50,165 nt of DNA from the NCBI GenBank assembly GCA_020445145.1, contig JAGRHC010000013.1:1-50165 (forward strand). The letters are read 5' to 3'. The DNA is from Alphaproteobacteria bacterium (GTDB taxonomy: Bacteria; Pseudomonadota; Alphaproteobacteria; Micavibrionales; Micavibrionaceae). Positions 16,662 to 23,871 of this stretch are shown piece after piece (the first letter of the stretch is position 1; the number at the start of each line of letters is the position of its first letter). A model generated the notes under the pieces. It ran no database searches and was not told where the DNA came from. It saw only the letters and a list, made by a program, of their open reading frames with translations. The position numbers were made by a program, and so were the translations under genes.

Positions 16662-16859
16662 TCACACCTCCGGTTCCGAGGTGCTCAGCCGCTTCAGGCC
16701 TTCGAGCCATGCGTCCAGATCGGCCTTGTCATACAAAACCCTGCCCAGCGTTTTGATAAAACGCGGACCGGTGCCGTGTGCCCGGTAGCGTTGCAAGGTT
16801 TTTGCGGATAATCCTGTGTATTCGGACGTGTCATTTTCAGAAAGATATTTTTGGGTCAT
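16662..16859 (-). CDS. AlpA-like helix-turn-helix regulator/excisionase
   Basis: 65 residues starting MTQKYLSENDTSEYTGLS, with a winged HTH_17/MerR-like fold pattern (LSAKTLQRYRAHGTGPRFIK, then DLDAWLEG). Such proteins act as excisionases or transcription activators of integrase genes in prophages and satellites. I take the ATG at 16859, because AAAGGAG lies seven bases before it; the frame is open further upstream without a better start. It is followed by the 219-aa gene one base after its stop. Confidence 0.85.
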   Translation of the reverse strand: MTQKYLSENDTSEYTGLSAKTLQRYRAHGTGPRFIKTLGRVLYDKADLDAWLEGLKRLSTSEPEV

Positions 16860-16981
16860 GCGCGTACTCCTTTCGTCTTGCATGTTTATTGCAAGCCGAT
16901 GGTACTTGTGCGGTATGATTAAAAGCCAGCTATGGAGCGGGTTAGGGGGCAATACCCAAGAAAAAAAGAATTATCCGGGAA

Positions 16982-18130
16982 TTACCCAAGGAAAAAAGAA
17001 AGTTGTTTTTTCCCAGTACGAAACTCTGAAACGATGTCACCGAATCTTTTTTTCGTTATTGTGCTTTCCTGCCCAGAAGCTTGTTTGTGCCAAATAACCG
17101 CTTCTCCTTTGCTGTTTTTGTCTTCTTTTACAAAAAACGGGTATTCATGACCATTGATTTTCATTTCTTTTAAAACGTCAGTCGAAGATGGCAGTTGACC
17201 ATTTTCTTTTTTTAATTTTTCTATGGCCTCGCCTATATCTGAATGAAACGGGGTTATACGTCCCCTTTTGTTTGTTTTGGGTATATTTTGATTGGCAGTT
17301 TCCTGTTCTTCTGGTTCTTGCTCCAAAACTTGCAAAAGGATGGGAACTGGCTTGTAAACGGTTATTTTTTGCAAGGCATCTGTAATCTGCTTTGGCTGGA
17401 AGCGTCCTTTTTTTGTCGGCGTCAGTTGACTGTCGGGGGCATCAATTAAAACTTCCAGACGTTCTTCAAGGATGCCGTACTGTCCATGCATATTAGGCTG
17501 ATGGACAATCGTTCTTCCTTTTTCGGCGAATCCAAGAAACCGGGGCGGCTGTCGCAGGTCTGTGAAAAGGTATTCTTTGCTATCAGGGTCACGTCCCTTA
17601 TACAGATTTACCGCTTCATCCAGACTCCATGTTTCTATTGCGGCCCAAGCTTGGTATCGCTTTAGCCTTTTATTATCGGCTGGGTAATGAAGCTTGCAGT
17701 CGTTTGCATTTAGAAAGGCCATTACTTCATCACGAAAAAGGTATCCAGATTCATACACGCACTGGGCAAAATCTTTAAAGTTATCGTGCCACAAGCCTGC
17801 CTTCATTTTATTGTGGATGTTGCAAAGATCGTCTGCGCCCGTTCTTTTCCAGTAGTAATCCCAAACGAAGTCTGAATATTCCTTTACAAAGCCTTCGTCT
17901 TGTCGTTTTCCATGCCAACGGTCTTTTTTAAATTTTAGAAAAGGGCTAGGTTCAAGCCCCAGCAATATGCAGGCGGCGGTGTCGGCGTCCGTGATTTGAT
18001 CGAGCCTCCAGTTTTCCGGATTTAGCGCATATTTTTCCGTGCCGCGCGCCCGGCCTTTGGTTTTATCGCCGCGCAGATAATCAAGGGCGTCCTGCGCACC
18101 TTGGAGTATTTCATTCTCTGCCGTGCTCAT
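16982..18130 (-). CDS. Large protein of unknown function in the element
   Basis: 382 residues from ATG 18130 (AAAGGAG seven bases upstream); a longer frame to 18241 exists but would overlap the antitoxin gene. The protein is soluble and charged. Its N-terminal part includes an ENWRLDQITDADTAACILLG segment and a WAAIETWSLDEAVNLYKG repeat-like segment. After a Gln/Glu-rich linker comes a Lys-rich C-terminal domain (LPSSTDVLKEMKINGHEYPF). No catalytic motif is recognised. It lies between the AlpA-like gene and the toxin-antitoxin pair. A role in regulation or DNA binding is possible but unproven. Confidence 0.7.
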   Translation of the reverse strand: MSTAENEILQGAQDALDYLRGDKTKGRARGTEKYALNPENWRLDQITDADTAACILLGLEPSPFLKFKKDRWHGKRQDEGFVKEYSDFVWDYYWKRTGADDLCNIHNKMKAGLWHDNFKDFAQCVYESGYLFRDEVMAFLNANDCKLHYPADNKRLKRYQAWAAIETWSLDEAVNLYKGRDPDSKEYLFTDLRQPPRFLGFAEKGRTIVHQPNMHGQYGILEERLEVLIDAPDSQLTPTKKGRFQPKQITDALQKITVYKPVPILLQVLEQEPEEQETANQNIPKTNKRGRITPFHSDIGEAIEKLKKENGQLPSSTDVLKEMKINGHEYPFFVKEDKNSKGEAVIWHKQASGQESTITKKRFGDIVSEFRTGKKQLSFFLG

Positions 18131-18141
18131 ATTTTGCTCCT

Positions 18142-18411
18142 TTATTCCTGCAAAGCCTGCAAAACCGCTTTCGGATTCCGGTCTATAATCTTCATGAGGG
18201 TGGAGGCCGCGCCCGTCAGGCCCGTATCCTGCATGTCCCATTTCTCCACCGTGCGCTTGGGCAGGTGAAAGGTTTCCGCAAATTCGCGCACGCTCATATT
18301 CAGCTTGCTACGGATACGCCGCACTTCGGAAATCTCATGCTTTTTGACCCCATCGGGGTTTTGGGATGCTTCTTTCAGGGAAGCGATTAATCTTTCGCCA
18401 AGTTCGGACAT
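18142..18411 (-). CDS. higA: HigA/XRE-type antitoxin
   Basis: 89 residues with an XRE-like helix-turn-helix (VRRIRSKLNMSVREFAETF, then LPKRTVEKWD). This matches HigA/NadS-type antitoxins that bind and neutralise a RelE-fold toxin and repress their own promoter. It has AGGAG eight bases before its ATG and follows the toxin gene by 11 bases, the toxin-first order of HigBA modules. A perfect palindrome in the promoter of the pair is the likely operator. As part of a mobile element it probably stabilises inheritance. Confidence 0.82.
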   Translation of the reverse strand: MSELGERLIASLKEASQNPDGVKKHEISEVRRIRSKLNMSVREFAETFHLPKRTVEKWDMQDTGLTGAASTLMKIIDRNPKAVLQALQE

Positions 18412-18422
18412 TTTCTCTTCTC

Positions 18423-18746
18423 CTATTTCTTTAAAAGTTCGACATATTTCTTGATGGCGTTCTTTTCCGCATCGCTCAAATTTTCCTTCATGTTCTTCTC
18501 GAATATATCGAGAAGGTGAACACAGCCCTTTTCGTCGACCACCAGATAAATAATCCGGCTTGCGCCGCTTTTGCCTTTTCCGGTCTGGTGCGCATAGCGG
18601 ATTTTGCGAACGCCGCCCGTTCCGGCCATAACCGCGCCCTTGTCATAGTTGACGCTTATATAGTCGATCAGGTCCGCATATTGCTCCGCTGTCAGGATTT
18701 TCTTCGCTTCTCTTTCAAATAGAGCGTGTTCGATAACAGTGAGCAT
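18423..18746 (-). CDS. higB: HigB/RelE-family toxin
   Basis: 107 residues of the RelE/HigB fold. It begins MLTVIEHALFEREAKKIL, has the central GGVRKIRYAHQTGKGKSGASRIIYL strand region with basic residues expected for ribosome-dependent mRNA cleavage, and ends with an Asp/Asn/Lys helix. Toxins of this group cleave mRNA at the ribosome. The start has GAGG five bases upstream, and a strong promoter lies at 18766-18794. It is paired with the antitoxin gene downstream. Confidence 0.82.
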   Translation of the reverse strand: MLTVIEHALFEREAKKILTAEQYADLIDYISVNYDKGAVMAGTGGVRKIRYAHQTGKGKSGASRIIYLVVDEKGCVHLLDIFEKNMKENLSDAEKNAIKKYVELLKK

Positions 18747-18765
18747 ATGGCCTCATCTTTCCTCA

Positions 18766-18794
18766 AGTGTACCCAATATGGGTATGTTTGTCAA
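18766..18794 (-). promoter_or_regulatory. Promoter with embedded operator of the toxin-antitoxin pair
   Basis: On the minus strand, TTGACA (18789-18794) and TACACT (18766-18771) are exactly 17 bases apart. Between and touching them lies the perfect palindrome TACCCA-ATA-TGGGTA (plus-strand reading, 18770-18784). Its position would block RNA polymerase, as expected for autorepression by the antitoxin. Confidence 0.7.
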
Positions 18795-18796
18795 GC

Positions 18797-20053
18797 TTAT
18801 GATTTGGGCAGGGAAACAACATTATTCGCGCCCGGCCTTTGCATCATGGTGTCCGCAATCCGCTTGCCGATCATCTCATTGGCCGTTTGCAGGGGATCGT
18901 TGGCAAGATGGGCGTAGCGCTCGGTGGTTTTAATCTGGCTGTGCCCCAGAAGGGTGCCGATCACTTTCAGGTGAAGCCCCGAAGCCAGCCCGATGCTGGC
19001 GAAGTTATGCCGCAAATCGTGCAGGCGCACATCTTCCAGCCCGGCGGTTTTGCGGATTTTGCCCCAAGGGTCTTTGATATTGACCAGATGCTCCCCGTCA
19101 TTCTTGCCGCAGATCACATAGGGGTTTCCTACTATGCGCGGGATTTCGGAGAGAAGTTGCAGGGCCGGGGCGCTTAAATGAATAACCTTTTCGCCCGTCT
19201 TGGATTCCGGCAAGCGGAGTTGCCTGCGCTCAAAATCAACAAACTCCCATTTCAGGGTGAGGATTTCATTTTTGCGCGCGCCTGTCAGGATCAAGAGCCG
19301 TATCGCCGCCGTAACATAAGGCGTCACGGTATTGAGTTCCGGCACGTCCGGCTTTTTCTGGTGCTTCATGGGTTTGATATATTTTTGCTCTTCCTCATAG
19401 GCCAGCAGGGCCGCGCCAAGGCGCTGGAGTTCTTCTTCCGAAAGGTAGCGTTCGCGGGTTTTTTCTTTATGTTTGTTGATCCCGCTGCAAGGGTTCGTGT
19501 GTATATCACGGTGCTTTTCCTGCTCGCACCAGTTAAAGAAGGCGCGGAGCATTTGTAAAAGCCTGTTGGCTTGTATAGGGGAAGCGGAAAGCCGGGTCAG
19601 TATCCTTTGAATGTCCTGTTTGTTCACATCCCCGATCCGGTATCCGCCAATATCCTTTTTCAGGTATTTTTCAAACATGCGGTGATATTCGTTTCTGGTG
19701 CGATCTGTGCGCTTACCGTTGCTTTCTTCCAGAAACTGCGAAAATGCGTGGCCAATATCCGAGGCCGTCTTTTCCCGCTTGCGGCCAGCGGCGGGATTCT
19801 TTCCTTGTGCAATTTGTCCCAGAAGACGCTTTGCCTCTTCTCTTGCGCTGTCAGGTGTCCACGGTGATCCGAGTTTGCCGATGGTGAATTTATATTGCCG
19901 CGCGCCGCGCCCGGTGCCGATCCGGTATTTCAGAATGAAAGAGCGAACATCTCGACTCCTCCTGCATCCAAAGCCTTTAACCTCGGTATCCCAGAGCGTT
20001 TCACCGGAGAGCATATTTTTAACGCTGTTGATCGTGATTTTCTTGATCGGCAT
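18797..20053 (-). CDS. Tyrosine site-specific integrase (DUF4102-type arm domain)
   Basis: 418 residues of a tyrosine recombinase. The N-terminal arm-binding domain of the DUF4102 type (about 1-90, WDTEVKGFGCRRS) is followed by a core-binding domain and a catalytic domain. The residues are R260 (TGARKNE), K285 (SKTGE), H345 and R348 (HDLRH), H371 (LLGHSQ) and the nucleophile Y380 (TERYAHL). All active-site residues are present, so the enzyme looks functional. It starts about 55 bases from the right attachment repeat and reads into the element. Confidence 0.95.
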   Translation of the reverse strand: MPIKKITINSVKNMLSGETLWDTEVKGFGCRRSRDVRSFILKYRIGTGRGARQYKFTIGKLGSPWTPDSAREEAKRLLGQIAQGKNPAAGRKREKTASDIGHAFSQFLEESNGKRTDRTRNEYHRMFEKYLKKDIGGYRIGDVNKQDIQRILTRLSASPIQANRLLQMLRAFFNWCEQEKHRDIHTNPCSGINKHKEKTRERYLSEEELQRLGAALLAYEEEQKYIKPMKHQKKPDVPELNTVTPYVTAAIRLLILTGARKNEILTLKWEFVDFERRQLRLPESKTGEKVIHLSAPALQLLSEIPRIVGNPYVICGKNDGEHLVNIKDPWGKIRKTAGLEDVRLHDLRHNFASIGLASGLHLKVIGTLLGHSQIKTTERYAHLANDPLQTANEMIGKRIADTMMQRPGANNVVSLPKS

Positions 20054-20076
20054 GACTTATTCTCTTTCCGTAAAGT

Positions 20077-20115
20077 GTGGTACCTTTTTCGCTTTTTCGT
20101 CCAAAAAGGTACCAC
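20077..20115. promoter_or_regulatory. Inverted repeat in front of the integrase gene
   Basis: GTGGTACCTTTTT (20077-20089) and AAAAAGGTACCAC (20103-20115) are perfect 13-base inverted arms with a 13-base spacer. The right arm overlaps the attachment repeat. It lies between the att core and the integrase start, so it may be an integrase/excisionase binding site or an operator. Confidence 0.55.
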
Positions 20116-20123
20116 CGGGGTAC
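20105..20123. repeat. Right attachment-site repeat (attR)
   Basis: A perfect copy of the 19-base repeat at 12799-12817. Here the core is complete as GGTACCACCGGGGTACC (20108-20124), with inverted GGTAC/GTACC arms around CACCGGG. Confidence 0.75.
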
Positions 20124-20229
20124 CACGGTGATGATAATTCATGAGTGCCCTTGTCCGCAAGTGTCTTTTAACTACATGATAATTAAGTATTTTTGGGAAA
20201 CGGTGAGGAGGGGTGTATTTCCTTGCCCG

Positions 20230-20290
20230 CTGCCTTCTAAGCAGTGGGTTACAGGTTGAGTCCTGTCGGGATCGCCATTTATTTCAATGG
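20230..20290 (+). pseudogene. Decayed copy of the 3' half of tRNA-Arg
   Basis: Positions 20230-20277 match 12704-12752 of tRNA-Arg(TCT) with three substitutions and one deleted base in the T-loop; the anticodon arm CTGCCTTCTAAGCAG is unchanged. Similarity goes on 13 bases past CCA (TTTCAATGG shared). It cannot fold as a tRNA. It lies outside the 19-bp attachment repeat, so it is probably the trace of an older integration or duplication. The rest of the 325-base gap between integrase and ABC genes (20054-20378) shows nothing else beyond the repeats already listed. Confidence 0.8.
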
Positions 20291-20378
20291 CTTGTGTTTC
20301 TTTCTAGTTTGGATCGACGTTCTGGACACTTCTGCTTGTATTTATTCTACAAAAGCGATGCTACTTTTTTCGTGCGAT

Positions 20379-22226
20379 CTATTTTTCCGTTATAAATCCG
20401 CCGGATTGCATGGTCCATAGTTTGGCGTAGTGGCCGTTTGGTGTGGTGATGAGCTGCTCATGGGTGCCGTCTTCGATGATTTTGCCGTTGTCCATGACAA
20501 TGATGCGGTCCATCTGGCGCAGGGTGGACAGTCGGTGGGCGATGGCGATGACGGTTTTGCCGCCCATGATGCTTTCCAGCGCTTTCTGGATGGCTTGTTC
20601 GCTTTCGCTGTCGAGGGCGGAGGTGGCTTCGTCCAAAATCAGGATCGGGGCGTCTTTGAGGATGGCGCGGGCGATGCTGATGCGTTGTTTCTGGCCGCCG
20701 GAGAGTTTGACGCCGCGCTCGCCGACATGGGCTTCGTAGGCTGTGCGCTCCTTGTTGTCGGCGAGGTTCTGGATGAAGTCGTGGGCGCTGGCGCGGGTAG
20801 CGGCTTCGATGACGTCCTCCATTTTTGCGCCGGGCTGGCCGTAGCGGATGTTCTCCAGCACCGAGCGGTGGAACAGGTAACTGTCCTGTGTGACAACGGT
20901 GATGTGTTTGCGCAGGCTTTCCTGCTGAATGTCTGCGATGTTCTGGGCGCTGATGGCGATTTCTCCGGCGGCGATGTCGTGGGCGCGGACGAGCAGGCTG
21001 GTGATGGTAGATTTTCCTGCGCCGCTGCGCCCGACAAGTCCGACTTTCTGGCCTGCGGGGATGGTGAGGTTGAAGTTCTCGAGGACAGGCTTTCCGGCTT
21101 GGCCGTAGTTGAAGGATACGTTTTTGAAGGTGATGTCGGCTTTGCCTTTGGGGATGACCAGAGGCTTCGCGCCGGGTTTGTCGGTGACGGTGAGGGGCTT
21201 GGTCAGGGCTTCGATGCCTTCTTGTACGCGTCCGATATTTTCGAATATGCCGGAAATTTCGAACATGATCCAGTTGGACTGGAACGTGGCCTGAAGCGCC
21301 ATGGGGAGGGCCATGGCGAGGGCGGCCAGTCCGGGATTGCCTTCGGTGCCGGCGAGCCATAGGCCTGCGGCGCAGACGCTGAAGAGCAGACTGACGTTGA
21401 GGGTTTCGATGATGACGTTGAGGGTCCAGATGTTTCGGGTGACATCTTTGAATGTGCGGCTATGTTCCTCCAGAAGGGCTTTGGCGCGGGTATCCTCGTC
21501 GTGGGTGCGGGCGAAGTATTTGGTCGGCAAGAAGTTTGTGAAGCTGTCGACGATCTGGCCGGTCAGGTTGCTCATGACATGGCTGTGGATTGAGGCGTAT
21601 TTCTTGATACGCGGGACGAAGATCCTGAGAGCGATCCCGTAGAGGACGAGCCAGCACAGCAGAGGAACGGCCAGAAGGACGTGTACATGTGCCATGAGCC
21701 AAAGGTTGCTGATGGTGAAGATGGCGGCGAACCAGACGGCGCCGATGGTCGATTTTACGGCGTCACGCAGGCTGGGGGCGGATTGCAGGAGTTTGTTGGC
21801 GATTCTTCCGGCGAAGTCATCCTGGAAAAAGGACAGAGACTGGCGGGCGGTGTACCAGTAGAGCTGGCGGCGGATCAGGTTGCCGAAATATGGTGTGTAG
21901 ATCAGGTGGTAGAGGCCTTCTGTGATGGCGACGCTGACGAAACGTGCGAGCAGGAGCGCTATGCCGGCCATGATCATGGCACCGGAATAGTTTTCCTGCT
22001 TTACGAGTTCTCCGACGTACCAGAAGGCGAGCGAGATCTGGATGGCGACGATGCATTCGAACAAGGTCATTGCTGCGATCAGGCCTTTGATCTGACGGAT
22101 GAAGAACCACATGAACGGCCAGAGTTTTGTCGGCATATTATCGATGCCTTCGGGGGGCAACGTGTCGACCTGAATGGCGAGTTTTTCGGTCCAGTGTGTT
22201 TTTGCCCAGTCTATAATATTTTTCAT
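20379..22226 (-). CDS. ABC exporter, fused membrane and ATPase domains
   Basis: 615 residues: an ABC exporter membrane domain (about 45-330, with six hydrophobic segments) and an ATPase domain. Walker A GRSGAGKS is at 399-406, followed by an LSGGQ signature and Walker B ILILDEA. This is the MdlB/MsbA-like half-transporter architecture, working as a dimer in the inner membrane. The gene starts 16 bases after tRNA-Ser on the same strand and may be cotranscribed with it. The substrate is unknown. It is a distinct paralogue from the exporter at 7129. Confidence 0.9.
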   Translation of the reverse strand: MKNIIDWAKTHWTEKLAIQVDTLPPEGIDNMPTKLWPFMWFFIRQIKGLIAAMTLFECIVAIQISLAFWYVGELVKQENYSGAMIMAGIALLLARFVSVAITEGLYHLIYTPYFGNLIRRQLYWYTARQSLSFFQDDFAGRIANKLLQSAPSLRDAVKSTIGAVWFAAIFTISNLWLMAHVHVLLAVPLLCWLVLYGIALRIFVPRIKKYASIHSHVMSNLTGQIVDSFTNFLPTKYFARTHDEDTRAKALLEEHSRTFKDVTRNIWTLNVIIETLNVSLLFSVCAAGLWLAGTEGNPGLAALAMALPMALQATFQSNWIMFEISGIFENIGRVQEGIEALTKPLTVTDKPGAKPLVIPKGKADITFKNVSFNYGQAGKPVLENFNLTIPAGQKVGLVGRSGAGKSTITSLLVRAHDIAAGEIAISAQNIADIQQESLRKHITVVTQDSYLFHRSVLENIRYGQPGAKMEDVIEAATRASAHDFIQNLADNKERTAYEAHVGERGVKLSGGQKQRISIARAILKDAPILILDEATSALDSESEQAIQKALESIMGGKTVIAIAHRLSTLRQMDRIIVMDNGKIIEDGTHEQLITTPNGHYAKLWTMQSGGFITEK

Positions 22227-22242
22227 TTTTATGGCTTTGAAC

Positions 22243-22332
22243 TGGCGGAGGAGGTGGGATTCGAACCCACGGTGGGCGTAAACCCACGACGGTTTTCAAG
22301 ACCGTTGCATTCAACCGCTCTGCCACTCCTCC
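22243..22332 (-). tRNA. tRNA-Ser (anticodon TGA)
   Basis: A 90-base class II tRNA on the minus strand. Acceptor arms GGAGGAG/CTCCTCC, anticodon arm CGGTCTTGAAAACCG with TGA, a long variable arm (CGTGGGTTTACGCCCACG) and encoded GCCA identify tRNA-Ser. Confidence 0.97.
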
Positions 22333-22435
22333 GTCGGAAATATAGGCATAAATTTTTGCGGTTCGCTTTAATCGCTTCATTTTTTATCCGGTTTCCGGTA
22401 TCCCTGTCTAGAGGGGATCTGCAAAAAACGTCGTT

Positions 22436-22870
22436 ATGTTTTTAAGTGAGCTTGTCATTGGTACGATTATGATCTGCGCGACTGTGGTGATTCACGCGGT
22501 GGCTCTTGATCGGCTTATTACTGTTATCGAAAAATGGAAAAATCATATTCGTCTGGCTTTTAAGAGGTACTGGAAGATTCCGGTGCTGGTTTTTGCTGTT
22601 TTGGGTACTTTTCTTGCGCATGTGGTGCAAATCTGGATGTGGGCGGTTTTTTATCTGAAGGTGGGGGCGTTGCCGGAACTTGAGGATGCTTTGTATTTTT
22701 CTACGTCTACTTTTACGACGGTGGGATATGGTGATGTGGTTCTTGGCGAGAAGTGGCGGCTTATCAGTTCATTTCAGGCTGCGAACGGTTTTATGTTGTT
22801 TGGCTGGAGTACGGCTTTTATTTTTGAGATCATGTCGAGACTTTATGAGGGGGAAAGTCGTGCGTCCTAG
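22436..22870 (+). CDS. Small voltage-gated-like K+ channel subunit
   Basis: 144 residues with an N-terminal membrane helix (about 6-25) and a two-helix pore module (about 48-75 and 105-135). Between these lies the K+ selectivity filter TVGYGD at 95-100. This is the Ion_trans_2 pore family, without a cytosolic RCK or cyclic-nucleotide domain. Its stop lies inside the start of the lytic transglycosylase gene, so the two are translated in series. Four subunits would form the channel in the inner membrane; gating is unknown. Confidence 0.88.
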   Translation: MFLSELVIGTIMICATVVIHAVALDRLITVIEKWKNHIRLAFKRYWKIPVLVFAVLGTFLAHVVQIWMWAVFYLKVGALPELEDALYFSTSTFTTVGYGDVVLGEKWRLISSFQAANGFMLFGWSTAFIFEIMSRLYEGESRAS

Positions 22871-23834
22871 TTTGTATTTGTGTTTCTTTTTTGCCGTTGT
22901 TTTTTTTACAGCAGGATTTTCTTTGTCGGGCATGGCGCAGGATTTTGATTCCTGGGTGAAGGATTTTAAGAAAGAGGCGCTGGCGAAGGGGATCAAACAG
23001 GATGTTCTTGATCTTGCTTTTGAGGGTGTTGAGCCCAAGTCCCGGATTATCGAGCTTGATCGCAAGCAACCTGAGGGAACCTTGACGTTTGCACGTTATG
23101 CGGAGAAGGCGCTGAACAAGACTCGTATTGCGCAAGGGCGACGCCTTTATGCCGAGCACAGGGGGGAGCTTGAAAAGGTGGCCAAGGCTTATGGGGTGCC
23201 GGCGCCTTATATTGTGGCGCTGTGGGGGATTGAGACGTCTTACGGGAACAATACGGGCGGATTTGACGTTGTGACGGCGCTTGCGACTCTCGCGTATGAC
23301 GGGCGGCGGAGCGAGTTTTTCCGCGGAGAGCTTCTGGAAGCGCTGCGGATTTTGCAGGAAGGGCATATCACGAAGAAACAGATGGAAGGTTCGTGGGCCG
23401 GGGCGATGGGGCAGAACCAGTTTATGCCCTCCAGTTTTTTCAAGTTTGCGGTTGATGGGGATCAAGACGGGCGGCGGGATATCTGGACGAGTTTGCCGGA
23501 TGTGTTTTCGTCTACGGCGAATTATCTTCATACGAGCGGCTGGAAAAAAGATGAGCGCTGGGGGCGGGAAGTTGTTTTGCCTGATGGGTTTGATCAGAAA
23601 CTGGTCGGGCTGGAGGTTCAATACCCGTTGCGAGCATGGAATGATATGGGACTACGTTTGCCCGGAGGCGGCTTTTTGCCTGTTGCCGGGATGAGCGGGT
23701 CGGTGGTCTTGCCGGATGGTCCCGGTGGTCGGGCATTTCTTGTCTATGATAATTACCGCGTCATCATGAAATGGAACAGGTCCTTTTATTTTGCAACGGT
23801 TGTCGGGCTGCTTGCCGACCAGATTGCACAGTAG
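22860..23834 (+). CDS. mltB: MltB-type lytic murein transglycosylase
   Basis: 324 residues from GTG 22860, preferred because GAGGGGG lies six bases before it; an ATG at 22845 is the alternative. A signal peptide (MRPSLYLCFFFAVVFF to SGMA) is followed by a family-3 SLT domain. The catalytic glutamate is E125 in WGIETSYG, and other signatures are GSWAGAMGQNQFMPSSF and WNRSFYFA near the end. The enzyme cleaves peptidoglycan to 1,6-anhydromuropeptides in the periplasm. Neighbouring RlpA and carboxypeptidase genes make a cell-wall cluster. Confidence 0.94.
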   Translation: MRPSLYLCFFFAVVFFTAGFSLSGMAQDFDSWVKDFKKEALAKGIKQDVLDLAFEGVEPKSRIIELDRKQPEGTLTFARYAEKALNKTRIAQGRRLYAEHRGELEKVAKAYGVPAPYIVALWGIETSYGNNTGGFDVVTALATLAYDGRRSEFFRGELLEALRILQEGHITKKQMEGSWAGAMGQNQFMPSSFFKFAVDGDQDGRRDIWTSLPDVFSSTANYLHTSGWKKDERWGREVVLPDGFDQKLVGLEVQYPLRAWNDMGLRLPGGGFLPVAGMSGSVVLPDGPGGRAFLVYDNYRVIMKWNRSFYFATVVGLLADQIAQ

Positions 23835-23871
23835 TTTTTGATTTTAATGCTCGATGTTTGAAAGGGTTGGC

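Larger units (their letters stand above)
12802..20124. mobile_element. Integrated satellite-like element of about 7.3 kb
   Basis: The segment is bounded by a perfect 19-bp direct repeat and lies 50 bp downstream of tRNA-Arg. At its right end it carries its own tyrosine recombinase. The other minus-strand genes are a toxin-antitoxin pair, an AlpA-like HTH gene, a RepA-like ATPase and three small or unknown genes. Plus-strand cargo (a structured RNA, a broken secreted-protein gene, a secreted protein) lies at the left end. There are no capsid, tail, relaxase or conjugation genes. The content (int, alpA-type regulator, replication ATPase) resembles phage satellites or small integrative mobilizable elements. 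Calling it a satellite is inference; being an integrated element is well supported. Confidence 0.85.

Noticed and set aside
20430..21362. 310-aa plus-strand ORF antisense to the ABC exporter, and a 300-aa Arg-rich minus-strand frame there
   Set aside because: Both are shadows of a strongly coding ABC transporter gene with intact Walker and signature motifs.
22138..22445. ORFs across tRNA-Ser on both strands (GGVAERLNATVLKT-like and AEEVGFEPTVGVNP-like peptides)
   Set aside because: These are well-known translation artefacts of tRNA-Ser sequence; the tRNA gene explains them.
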